A stretch of 64,000 nt of DNA, from contig DASWJH010000079.1 of NCBI GenBank assembly GCA_036397255.1, positions 1-64,000 on the forward strand, written 5' to 3'. The notes beneath the pieces are model-generated. The model was given only the letters and a program-made list of their open reading frames with translations. It ran no database searches and was not told the origin of the DNA. The position numbers and the translations under genes are program-made. Position 1 is the first letter of the stretch, and the number at the start of each line of letters is the position of its first letter. Source of the stretch: Nitrospiria bacterium. GTDB lineage: Bacteria; Nitrospirota; Nitrospiria; DASWJH01. This document shows positions 32,060 to 40,320 of the stretch, one piece after another.

Positions 32060-34942
32060 CTAGTGCCTTAGCCCTCTGGATAGAAATTTCGGTTTCAAAA
32101 GGAAAACCAAAGCGGGTAAAATGGTCACCGCTCCCACACTACTGGTCAACATGGCCAAAGGTACCAATATTCCCTCCATATGAAGGTAGTAACCTGGAAA
32201 CACCAGAGTAAAACATCCCGCAGAGATGGCAAAGGCTACTGTTAAAACCGCCTTCCCAGCGGTTGTTAATGTCACACCCAACGCTTTTTCAAGGTCCCCT
32301 TCCCGCTTCCATTCCTCACGAAGGCGGAAAAGAATATAGATCGCATAATCGGCTCCCATTCCCACGGCCATGGCTGAAATGGCAGCCGTCCCAATACCAA
32401 GGGTTATCCCGGTGAGTCCCATGACCCCAAAATTAATTAATACGGCTAAAGCCAGGGGGAGCAAAACCAATACCCCTCCCAAAAGAGACCGCAGAACAAG
32501 GGTTGAAACAATAAAGGCGATCAAAGCAATTTGAAAAACATTTTTTACCTTTCCTTCGACCATGGTTTTATTCAAAGCGACCGTAACAGGGGCGCTCCCG
32601 GCAACGCCCAAACAACTTTCCTGAACCCCGCAACCTTCAATGTCCTCAATAATGGAAGAGGGACGCGCCCCCCGATTTTTTTCTTTGAGGCCAATGACCC
32701 TGAACCCTTGAAAATGTTCTTCCGCATACTGATTCACTTTTTTAATTAATTCTTCCGCCAATTCGGTGCTGTCACTTTTTAAGAAGGCCCAGATCACGGC
32801 ACTTTGATAGTTATAATCCACCAACCGGTCAAAATCCGCTGGATTCCCCGAAATGGCATAAAGGAAAAGGAACTCCCCGACCTCCCCTTCCGTTTGGGGG
32901 ATGGCATCATACCGATCATCTCCTCCATGTAAAGAACGATTCATTTTTTTTATGTAATCCACAAAAGATTGCGTCTTACCCACATCCGGAACGGCTCCAA
33001 TGATTTTCTGTAACCCTTCAATATCCCGCATCACCTGAGGATCTTTTAAAGCTTCCGGTTGCTGGCTTTGAATGAGAACATAAAAGGTCGATGTCCCGCC
33101 AAAAGACTGATTTAAGGCCGCATCATCTTGTCGAAACTGGGTTCCCTCAAAAAACTGGGACTTTAAACTATTGTTCACTTTGACCTGAGACGCCGAAACC
33201 GAGGAAAAAAGGGCAATGGCCACTGCAACCCATAAAGTGGTTTTGGCCCCGCCCCCTTTGGGTGACCCTTCGGTTAATAAACGCGCAATGGCGCCCAACC
33301 CATTGTCTAAAAATCCTTTTTTCCCCATTGAAGGACCTAATGCCGGAGGCCGTAAAAGGATCCGGAAGGCGGGGATAAAGGTCATTTCCAATACAACCGC
33401 GCTGAGTATCCCAAACGCGGTCAGCAGTCCAAAGGACTGGAAGGTTTTCAACTCAAAGGTGATCAAAGATGCAAAACTTATTGCCGCCACAAACCCGGCG
33501 GTCGCCATAACAGGAATCATTTTAGAAGTGGATTCCACCACCGCAGAACGATGAATATCCGACACCGAATTCCCCTCCTGAACCCTGGAACCCAGCCGGA
33601 AAAATTCCTCGTAATACCGCTTAAGAATTTGGAGAGAATGTCCCGCAGCAATGGCCACAATGAGGATTGGGGTAAGGGTTTGCGTCCAGGGATCCAAGGG
33701 AACCCGGAACATTCCCATCAAACCGATTGCCCAAATCACACTCATTAGCGCGGTGAAAATCGGGATAATCATCCCTTGAAAACTCCGAAAGGAGAAATAA
33801 AGGACAATCATAATCACAAAAAAGGCCAACGGGAAAACAACCCGATTCATCAGTGAGGTGTCTGCCTCTAAGAAGGCTAACGCCACAGGGAGACCTCCGA
33901 TATGAATTTCCACCGTTGAATCTTTTTCTTTGCTTACGAGTTGGGAGAGGTTTGCATAAATCGTGGAATCACTGATATACCAGTTTTCTCCCTGGTCCGC
34001 CCATTGCTTCCAGGAGTCTTCCCCACCCTCAACCTTCTCTTGTGCAGGGGTCTGCCATTTTTTCCATGAGGGTTCTTCCCCTTGGCTTTCTGCTTCGGAG
34101 GCTAATTTTTCTTTCGAAGGAGGCTCTTTTTTTTGACCTCCTCCCCAGGTTTCCTCGTTCTGGGTTATTCCACCGGCTCCATTCTCTTTTGAATCAGGTT
34201 GGGTCTCTTGGGTTGGATTTTCCTGTTGCCATTTCTTCCAAGGTTCTTCTTTTTGTTCATGGGGCTCCCCTTGGGGTTCACTCTCCGCTTTCCCTTGCCA
34301 TTTTTCCCAGGGTTTTTCCGGAGAAACATCCCCTTTGCCGTCTGCCGGATATTTTTCTCCATCAGGTTGAACCCCGCCCTCGTTTTCGTTCCCCCCCCGG
34401 GCCCAAAACTCCTCTAAAGCGGCACCGCCTTGAAAATCCGTAATGATGGCCGCCGCCCGCCCATCGGGAGAAACCAAACTTCCAACGTATAAATCATTAT
34501 CAAAAATATTGTCCCGAAGCTCTTTCATTTCTTTATCATTTTCCGGAACTTTCTCCATCAAGCGTTTGATCTCCAATCCCTGGGGACTTGCTATGATGGC
34601 TTTGATTTTCCGGTCGGCAATGCTGACCACATTTTCTTCCAAAATTCCGGGAACTTCTTTAACTCCTTCCGTAATCCGTTTAATCTTCCCCAGAATGTTA
34701 GGGTTAAAAATATCCCCTTCTTTGGCCACCACACCAATCACCACCACACGGCTTCCCCCAAAACGACGCTCAATTTCATTGTTCAATTTCACATAGGGAT
34801 GGCCTTGAGGAAGGATTCTTTTAGGATCTAAAACTTTTTCAAGATTTCGAAACTGAAAAGCAAACAGGAGAGTCACCCCCACCACGCCCAGGATAATCCA
34901 AATGGGATGGCGGACAATAAACGTTACGTATTGCTTAATCAT
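32060..34942 (-). CDS. RND superfamily (MMPL/HAE3-type) transporter with tryptophan-rich insertion (960 aa)
   Basis: Single-chain RND protein: TM1 (about 13-32), a large periplasmic loop, a six-helix block (366-530) with TLTPILIVAIAAGHSLQIL, a second periplasmic loop and a second six-helix block with GIGTAAISAMAVGMGADYAIYILFRLREE. These signatures fit the HAE3/MMPL group, proton-driven exporters of lipids or hydrophobic compounds. The first periplasmic loop carries an insertion of about 140 residues (182-320) full of Lys, Glu, Gly, Gln and Trp with repeated PWxKWQ units. A DUF1302-like barrel and a LolA-like protein lie upstream, a set often found around such exporters. ATG start at 34940-34942; cargo unknown. 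Confidence 0.9.
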   Translation of the reverse strand: MIKQYVTFIVRHPIWIILGVVGVTLLFAFQFRNLEKVLDPKRILPQGHPYVKLNNEIERRFGGSRVVVIGVVAKEGDIFNPNILGKIKRITEGVKEVPGILEENVVSIADRKIKAIIASPQGLEIKRLMEKVPENDKEMKELRDNIFDNDLYVGSLVSPDGRAAAIITDFQGGAALEEFWARGGNENEGGVQPDGEKYPADGKGDVSPEKPWEKWQGKAESEPQGEPHEQKEEPWKKWQQENPTQETQPDSKENGAGGITQNEETWGGGQKKEPPSKEKLASEAESQGEEPSWKKWQTPAQEKVEGGEDSWKQWADQGENWYISDSTIYANLSQLVSKEKDSTVEIHIGGLPVALAFLEADTSLMNRVVFPLAFFVIMIVLYFSFRSFQGMIIPIFTALMSVIWAIGLMGMFRVPLDPWTQTLTPILIVAIAAGHSLQILKRYYEEFFRLGSRVQEGNSVSDIHRSAVVESTSKMIPVMATAGFVAAISFASLITFELKTFQSFGLLTAFGILSAVVLEMTFIPAFRILLRPPALGPSMGKKGFLDNGLGAIARLLTEGSPKGGGAKTTLWVAVAIALFSSVSASQVKVNNSLKSQFFEGTQFRQDDAALNQSFGGTSTFYVLIQSQQPEALKDPQVMRDIEGLQKIIGAVPDVGKTQSFVDYIKKMNRSLHGGDDRYDAIPQTEGEVGEFLFLYAISGNPADFDRLVDYNYQSAVIWAFLKSDSTELAEELIKKVNQYAEEHFQGFRVIGLKEKNRGARPSSIIEDIEGCGVQESCLGVAGSAPVTVALNKTMVEGKVKNVFQIALIAFIVSTLVLRSLLGGVLVLLPLALAVLINFGVMGLTGITLGIGTAAISAMAVGMGADYAIYILFRLREEWKREGDLEKALGVTLTTAGKAVLTVAFAISAGCFTLVFPGYYLHMEGILVPLAMLTSSVGAVTILPALVFLLKPKFLSRGLRH
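33985..34399 (-). repeat. Low-complexity PWxKWQ repeats inside the RND transporter
   Basis: The segment encodes about 140 residues with PWEKWQ (211-216), PWKKWQ (234-239), TWGGGQ (265-270), SWKKWQ (292-297) and SWKQWA (310-315), spaced irregularly by acidic/Gln/Gly-rich linkers. At DNA level degenerate ccatttttcc-type units recur on the forward strand. A related tract is found in the ABC ATPase at 41832-42098. Confidence 0.85.
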
Positions 34943-35050
34943 TTTCTTTTCACCCCACGCTTAAAAAATTGTCCATGTCAACCGGGTACCATCGACCAGA
35001 CCCGCTTTATGAAAAAAAATGCTCAGGGTCCTCCTGCAAGGGCAGAGGGA

Positions 35051-36412
35051 TTAAAAGGAATATTTAATTTCCGCAAATACACGATCTTGATTGCGAAAAA
35101 ACCCTACGAAACGAAACTCACCAGGGCCATTTCCGCTTTCAGGCCCCTCAAAAAAATCAGCACCTACCGTAGCCAGGAGGTGATCTGTCATTTGATATCG
35201 GATTTTGGGACGGATCACAAACTCAGTATAGGCGGTGAAGTAAAGCATTAGCATTTCAATCACCCAACGTTTATATAAAAGCTCCCTCCTTAAAAAGAGG
35301 CTAAAAGCCGATTCAAAGGGTTTCTGCAAAATGGCAGACTGATGATCGGGAATGATTTGCTGGGAGAATTGAAGAGAGACATCAGTCTCACCCATCGAAA
35401 AATCCACCAAAAAACCGTATTTAAAAAGATCCCGTTCGATTTCATTTTCGGAAAGACTGCTGGGATCAGGCTCTGTTCCAAAGAATTTTCCCGTCACATA
35501 AGCCCCTTCCCCTCCAATGACAACCCCGCCAAAACTTTTGGAATAGGACAAGCCCCAAATTTTAACCCGGGAATAGCGCGGGGTAAAATTGACACTGTCC
35601 AAATTTCCCCCAAAACCAAACACACTTCGAAATGCCGCCGGAAAGTCATCCCAGGTATAGAAAAAACTAAAAGCCCCGTCACCTCCCCACATATCCCGGG
35701 AAAGGCGAATTCCAATTTCCGTATTTTCCAACGTTAGGGGAGGCTCTGAGATACTGGGGGGAAGTTGAAATTCTTCCCATTCACTTCCCGCAGGAGCAGG
35801 TTTATGAAACCGGAGATCTGGGATCCAAATGACCTGGGTATTCCAATCATCGCCAAAATATTCCCCCTTCAAAAGCCATAACGCCCGATACCGGTCCTCC
35901 ACCCCCTTTAAAATAAACTCTTTAAAATCCAAAGGATTAATTTCATCGGTGATCCGAAATCCCTCTAGAATTCCCCATCGTACGATCTGTTTTCCGATCC
36001 TGAAATCGATTCGAGAGGTCGTTATATCCGCATACCCCTCCTTCAGGTCAATCCCGCTGTCAGTTAGATCAAACGTCTCCCCGGTCGTATCCTCCCTTCC
36101 CCGAATGGTGTCCTCTTTTTTTAAACTATAAATTCCGTCAAAAAAAGCACGCCCAATTCCAGTCAAACGCACGCTGGGTAGAAGCGCGTATTGGGTCTGA
36201 AGCTCAAAAATATTTAAAACCTTTGTGAAGGTGGCGGTGTGTCCAAAGCGAAAGGCCGTTTCATTCTTAAAAAATCCTCCATATTGGAGTGGGAAGGTTC
36301 CTTTTGAACCCTCTTCGGAGGCCATGAGTGGGGTAGGTATAATTTCAATAAATAAAATAATCCATAGGATAGGAAAAAATAAACGGACCCAACCAAGATC
36401 CAGCCCCAGCAA
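35051..36412 (-). CDS. DUF1302-like outer-membrane beta-barrel protein (453 aa)
   Basis: Paralogue of the protein at 19430-21055, sharing NETAFR, GKQIVRWGI, INPLDFKEFILKGV, RYRALWLLKGEYF and IWIPDLRFHKPAP, and ending in RVFAEIKYSF with terminal Phe. The N-terminus has a hydrophobic segment (LFFPILWIILFIEIIPTPLMA) that serves as signal peptide. The only start in range is TTG (36410-36412), placed right at the stop of the upstream LolA-like gene (TAG TTG), suggesting translational coupling. Together with the LolA-like protein and the RND exporter it probably forms an envelope-spanning transport set. The substrate is not evident. Confidence 0.78.
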   Translation of the reverse strand: MLGLDLGWVRLFFPILWIILFIEIIPTPLMASEEGSKGTFPLQYGGFFKNETAFRFGHTATFTKVLNIFELQTQYALLPSVRLTGIGRAFFDGIYSLKKEDTIRGREDTTGETFDLTDSGIDLKEGYADITTSRIDFRIGKQIVRWGILEGFRITDEINPLDFKEFILKGVEDRYRALWLLKGEYFGDDWNTQVIWIPDLRFHKPAPAGSEWEEFQLPPSISEPPLTLENTEIGIRLSRDMWGGDGAFSFFYTWDDFPAAFRSVFGFGGNLDSVNFTPRYSRVKIWGLSYSKSFGGVVIGGEGAYVTGKFFGTEPDPSSLSENEIERDLFKYGFLVDFSMGETDVSLQFSQQIIPDHQSAILQKPFESAFSLFLRRELLYKRWVIEMLMLYFTAYTEFVIRPKIRYQMTDHLLATVGADFFEGPESGNGPGEFRFVGFFRNQDRVFAEIKYSF

Positions 36413-37225
36413 CTATTTTCTCAACCCTCTTTTTAAAACCCTATCTTTAAAATCTTCGTCCTTCAACCCATTATCGAGTTGGAGGTCGCTGATTTCATAT
36501 ATGGTTTTATGGTTTTTTTGAACATTGGTCACTTCCATTTTTTGGTAGACCAAGGCTTTTCCAATTTTTTTCCACTCTAAAGTCTGAGTCTTCAGTAAAT
36601 CCATTTTGACATCATAATAATCAATTTTTAACGTGCGAAAATCCTTTTTGGAAATCCAAACCAGCTTTTTCCCGTAAATGCCACCTTCCTCTTTGGGCAC
36701 ACTTTCAATCACATAACAGGATTCCCCTTTCAAAAGGTCCTCTTTCACAAACCGATGTGCATCCTCATCCAACCGTCTTTGTCCCATATCCCCAAAAGTT
36801 AGGTCAGAACCCATAAAAGCATCGTTTTGGTCCCGGGTACTCAATTGACGGACCGTTCGCAGGCTTGGAAGATAAAGCCAAAGACCATCGGGTTTCCCCG
36901 TCTCCGAATAATCCCAAATTAAAAAACCAACTCCCTTGGCATCAGGGGGAAATTCGGTGAAAAAAAGGGTCTTACTATCAAACCCATCCTTTCCACCATA
37001 ATGTTTCCAATACCGCTGAGTCATAATTTTTCGCTCTTCACCGTCCTTATTGATTAACCGAAGCGTAACCATGGAAATCTGATCTTCCCCCCCATAGAGA
37101 TTCCGAGCCTTCTCCATGATGTCCATTCCGGACAGTTTGTCGGCCCCCCGAACCATTTCCGGGATTGATAGAAAAAGCCCAATGATTAAAACCAGCATTC
37201 CGATCGGTTCGAAGATTTTTTTCAT
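36413..37225 (-). CDS. Outer-membrane lipoprotein-sorting (LolA-like) family protein
   Basis: Signal peptide MKKIFEPIGMLVLIIGLFLSIPEMVRGA, then a LolA/LolB-type half-barrel with MDIMEKA, a TLRLINKDGEERKI strand, DGLWLYLPSLRTVRQLSTRDQNDAFMGSDLTFGDM and KIDYYDVKMDLLKTQTLEWKKIG, all typical of the outer membrane lipoprotein-sorting protein family that accompanies MMPL/RND exporters. I place the start at ATG 37223-37225 behind GGAGACCGAGGGA; an upstream GTG at 37259-37261 would add 12 unlikely residues. Predicted periplasmic carrier of a lipid or hydrophobic cargo between the RND pump and the outer membrane. Confidence 0.82.
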   Translation of the reverse strand: MKKIFEPIGMLVLIIGLFLSIPEMVRGADKLSGMDIMEKARNLYGGEDQISMVTLRLINKDGEERKIMTQRYWKHYGGKDGFDSKTLFFTEFPPDAKGVGFLIWDYSETGKPDGLWLYLPSLRTVRQLSTRDQNDAFMGSDLTFGDMGQRRLDEDAHRFVKEDLLKGESCYVIESVPKEEGGIYGKKLVWISKKDFRTLKIDYYDVKMDLLKTQTLEWKKIGKALVYQKMEVTNVQKNHKTIYEISDLQLDNGLKDEDFKDRVLKRGLRK

Positions 37226-37798
37226 TCCCTCGGTCTCCTTTTTATTGGGTCCATTGCACACACCACCGATGACCCTTTCATATTAAACAAAGGTCAATTC
37301 TGATAAAACTCAAACAGGCAATTCTTAGGAATTCTGTTATTTCCACAACCCATTAAAAAACATCCATTGAAACCCTTTCTCATCCCCAAAGGCCCTTCTC
37401 CCATTAGAGCAAAACCCATGCCCTAAAAGAAAAAAGAGTAACCTTTTTAAATCAAATGCTTGACTTTATTCCTGAAATCCACCCCCTTTTAACCTGAATT
37501 TTTAAAAAAAGGAGAATCCCCAGACCCTTTATGCCCCCGGCCTGTTTATCATTCTTCCCATAGAGTGAAAAGATTTCCCTAATATTTCCTTCCATTGCTA
37601 AAATAGAAGTGTTTATCCAAAAAATCGCTCCACACCCCTTTGGCCCCTATGGAAAATAAGCCTACTTTACGGGAAAAGGAAATCTCAAAAGGCCGATTCA
37701 TCGCCGGGAACTGAACCTCAACGCCCTTGGGCATGAGTAAAACCGGCAACCCCCCAAAAGGAAACTTCGGAAACCTAACCTTATTAAAATGGATAAAA
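37226..37798. other. 573-bp AT-rich intergenic region
   Basis: No convincing gene on either strand. It holds several A/T tracts and C-rich patches. On the minus strand a weak promoter-like TAATAT lies about 50 bases upstream of the LolA-like gene, without a good -35. No terminator hairpin with T-run was found between the methyltransferase gene and this operon. Confidence 0.5.
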
Positions 37799-38872
37799 CT
37801 AGGGTTTCCGTCCTGTTAAAACCGTAAAGGGGGTAGGTTCTGGCATTCGAACCTCTTTGACTTGCAGGAACCCAATTTCCCGGAGCCATTCGGAAAATTC
37901 TAAAACTGAATAATTTCTTCCACCGGGGGTATGAATGAGTTGATTAATACCAATTAATGCCGGGAGGAGAGGGCCTGTTTTTTCAGCATTGAGTAATTGT
38001 TCCTGAAGAATTAAGAGACCACCGGACTCTAAGGCGTCAAAAGATTTTCTAAAAATGGAGCGGACAATCTCCGGGGGCTCTTGGTTCATCATGGAAGACA
38101 GCAATAATACATCATTCCCGGTTGGAAAAACATCTTCCAGGTAATTTCCCTCCTGAGTGGAAACCCGCCCTTCCACCCCAAATTGCTGAATGAACTCCCG
38201 GGTAATTCGAAGGGTTTGAGGAAGATCAAACACCAAACCTTTTAACTTTTTATTTTTCCGGCACATAAAAATCGTAAAGGTTCCAGGACCTCCTGCAACG
38301 TCCAACATTTGACGCCTTTCCCGAACATCAATGGTCCGAACCAACAGGTTGGCTTGAGCCACACCCCGGTAATGCATTCCCATAATATAATTTCGAACGG
38401 CTTCCTCACTTTGATCATGGGGTTTACTAATGGCGGGTTTTCCCTTTACAACCGATTGATAAAGCTCTCCCCAGGGAGAGTACCAGTCTTCAAACATGGA
38501 AACGATTCCCCCCTGAAAACGGGGGCTCCCTTTTACAAGAAAAGTCTTAGAAAGGGCACTGTTAGAATAAGCCCCTTTTTTGCGGTTAAGTAATCCCAAA
38601 GCGGTGCATCCAATAAGCAAAAGTTCAATGCCCCGTTCATCGGCCCCACATTCTAAGGCCAACTCCTTTGAGGTGGCGGAACGCTCTTTTAACCTGGTAA
38701 AAATATCCAAATGGTTTGCCACATGAATGATTTTGGAGTTCCAATAAGCCGAACTGAGTTCCATTACCCTCATGGGGTTTAAATCCCCTTTTTTCTTGGC
38801 CGGTTTTTTAGGTTTGGTTTTTCGTCTCAAACCTTGAGAAGTGGATTTTCGTTTCGAGGGGGGTTTTCTCAT
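37799..38872 (-). CDS. SAM-dependent O-methyltransferase (acetylserotonin OMT/BchU-like fold), 357 aa
   Basis: The first ~32 residues are extremely basic (KPPSKRKSTSQGLRRKTKPKKPAKKKGD). Then comes the winged-helix dimerisation domain of plant-type O-methyltransferases (about 35-120; NHLDIFTRLKERSATSKELA, LLIGCTALGLL), and the SAM domain with MLDVAGGPGTFTIFMCRKN (about 186-205) and VFDLPQTL. The C-terminal part has LLSSMMNQEPPE and SGGLLILQEQLL followed by GGRNYSVLEFSEWLREIGF. Such enzymes methylate hydroxyl groups of small aromatic or tetrapyrrole compounds. Standalone gene with 220 bp upstream; no pathway neighbours reveal its substrate. The basic tail is an unusual addition to the family. 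Confidence 0.83.
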   Translation of the reverse strand: MRKPPSKRKSTSQGLRRKTKPKKPAKKKGDLNPMRVMELSSAYWNSKIIHVANHLDIFTRLKERSATSKELALECGADERGIELLLIGCTALGLLNRKKGAYSNSALSKTFLVKGSPRFQGGIVSMFEDWYSPWGELYQSVVKGKPAISKPHDQSEEAVRNYIMGMHYRGVAQANLLVRTIDVRERRQMLDVAGGPGTFTIFMCRKNKKLKGLVFDLPQTLRITREFIQQFGVEGRVSTQEGNYLEDVFPTGNDVLLLSSMMNQEPPEIVRSIFRKSFDALESGGLLILQEQLLNAEKTGPLLPALIGINQLIHTPGGRNYSVLEFSEWLREIGFLQVKEVRMPEPTPFTVLTGRKP

Positions 38873-39092
38873 TCCAAACTCCTTTCAAGCATTCGGGGTA
38901 AGGGTCATAGTTTACAAATCATTGACAATATTATCAACTCCAGCATGAACGCTTCGTGATCAGAATGTCACCGCTCCTCAATAGGGAACTTTGAATGTCC
39001 CCCGTTGCCTTGGGGGCATCCTTCATTCGATTCCTTCCACACCCACGGCCAAACCCCTCCTTTGGGGGGGATCCACCGTAGGGAAAATCGGC

Positions 39093-39611
39093 TTAATGAG
39101 GGTGAGAACCATGGTCATGGGGATGGTCATGATCATGGTCGTGGTCGTGATCATGGTCGTGATGATGGGATTGAGGAGAATCGATATGGATTAACCCCAC
39201 ACTTTTCACATTGCTGCAACCCACCGTATCCCCAGGGATATATAAACGGATGGGCCCTCCAGATGCTGGTGAGAGGGGTTCTCCATTTTGGCGGTATACG
39301 AGAATTCCATGGTTTTCCAATTCTTCCAGTGACAGATTTGCAGTAAATGCTGAATTGCTCGCTCGTACTGTCACCGCCTTGGTTCCCGCTTCGGGTTTTG
39401 CAACCTCTAAAATACCTTTCAACAGGATCCCTTCCCCTTTGACGCCCGGGATCACTTTGCCTACGTCTTCCACATATAAATCCTGGGGAAGTCGAAGAAG
39501 ATCTTCATAGGTCAATTCCAGAGGCCGTGCAACCGAACCATTTATTCTTAAAACAGCCTCGACATTATCTTGAATTTCAAGGTCGTGATCATGATCGTGT
39601 AAATCACACAT
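39093..39611 (-). CDS. Small sulfite-oxidase-fold (Moco-domain) protein with His/Asp-rich tails (172 aa)
   Basis: Residues ~15-143 match the Oxidored_molyb / sulfite-oxidase-type fold: LRINGSVARPLELTYEDLLRLP, GVKGEGILLKGILEVA, TVRASNSAFTANLSLEEL, GILVYRQNGEPLSPASGGPIRLYIPG and CSNVKSVGLIHI. It is shorter than true oxidases and has no signal peptide. The N-terminus (MCDLHDHDHD) and the C-terminus (SHHHDHDHD... to the end) are metal-binding-like His/Asp tracts. It ends the moaC-ABC-moaDE-phosphatase gene series, 60 bp after the phosphatase, with a GGAGG site before ATG. It could bind Moco or a metal, or deliver one; catalysis is unproven. Confidence 0.78.
   Translation of the reverse strand: MCDLHDHDHDLEIQDNVEAVLRINGSVARPLELTYEDLLRLPQDLYVEDVGKVIPGVKGEGILLKGILEVAKPEAGTKAVTVRASNSAFTANLSLEELENHGILVYRQNGEPLSPASGGPIRLYIPGDTVGCSNVKSVGLIHIDSPQSHHHDHDHDHDHDHDHPHDHGSHPH
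39113..39174 (-). repeat. Short-period repeat encoding the His-Asp tail
   Basis: Imperfect tandem 6-base units (ATGGTC / ATGATC / GTGGTC on the forward strand) encode alternating His-Asp at the end of the Moco-fold protein. Such tracts change length easily by slippage, so tail length probably varies between strains. This is not a CRISPR array: there are no spacers. Confidence 0.8.
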
Positions 39612-39671
39612 GGGTTTTCCTCCTCAAGCAAAAAATCAATGAATTCCAAAATGAAAGACCCCCAAAAAGGA

Positions 39672-40301
39672 TTAGGGTTCCCGCCCTCCTGGAAGGTGAT
39701 TCATATAAATTAAATTGGGTTGCCTTTTCCCATAATTCACCCGGCTTGCAGATCCATAAAAAATATTGATCCGCCGGTAATTCTCCACCGGCATTCCCAA
39801 AGCCGAGGTCATCGCCACCCGGATCGGGCCCACATGACTGACCACGAGGACTCTTTGATCAAGGTGTTTTGAAATAATACCATCCAATTGAACCTGAAGT
39901 CGTCTCTTCAAATCCAAGATGGATTCCCCCCCTTCTGGTTTATAGGAAATCGGGTCCTTTTTCCAAGCCGAAAACCCCTCTGGATAACGGTTTTCAATTT
40001 CATCAAATGTAAGACCTTCCCACACCCCAAAATCCCTCTCTCTTAAATCAGGTTTCAGTTCGGCCTTTAAACCCAGCTCTAGAACAATCGGTTCAGCGGT
40101 TTGCCGTGTCCTGGCTGTAGGGCTAACATAAATGGCAGAAATATCTTGCCCTCCAAGCCAGCGGGCTAATTCCTTTCCTTGGCCCAGCCCCGCCCCGTTG
40201 AGATGGGGATCGTCTTCTGCCTTATAAATCCGATCGTCCTGATAATCCGTGGCGCCATGTCTCAAAAATAGGACAGAACAGGACGGTTCCTTGTCTCTCA
40301 T
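39672..40301 (-). CDS. Histidine phosphatase family protein (phosphoglycerate mutase-like)
   Basis: VLFLRHGATDYQDDR near the N-terminus supplies the phospho-accepting His; SPTARTRQTAEPI, RERDFGVWEGLTFDEI and VVSHVGPIRVAM supply the other conserved Arg, Glu and His of the branch that includes CobC and broad-specificity phosphatases. About 209 residues, normal length. Start chosen at ATG 40299-40301 behind AGAGGG; a TTG lies one codon upstream. It sits 19 bp downstream of the moaD-moaE fusion, so it is co-expressed with molybdenum cofactor synthesis. A role on a cofactor intermediate is possible but unproven. Confidence 0.9.
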   Translation of the reverse strand: MRDKEPSCSVLFLRHGATDYQDDRIYKAEDDPHLNGAGLGQGKELARWLGGQDISAIYVSPTARTRQTAEPIVLELGLKAELKPDLRERDFGVWEGLTFDEIENRYPEGFSAWKKDPISYKPEGGESILDLKRRLQVQLDGIISKHLDQRVLVVSHVGPIRVAMTSALGMPVENYRRINIFYGSASRVNYGKRQPNLIYMNHLPGGREP

Positions 40302-40320
40302 CAAACCCTCTTAGAACGGC

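Noticed and set aside
34042-34443. 133-codon plus-strand frame opposite the RND gene
   Set aside because: It mirrors the low-complexity W/K/E/G-rich insertion of the RND transporter; its F/L/P-rich product is the antisense echo of that repeat.
39113-39174. Short tandem repeat as a possible CRISPR array
   Set aside because: The units are 6 bases with no spacers and lie in a coding frame that makes a His-Asp tail.
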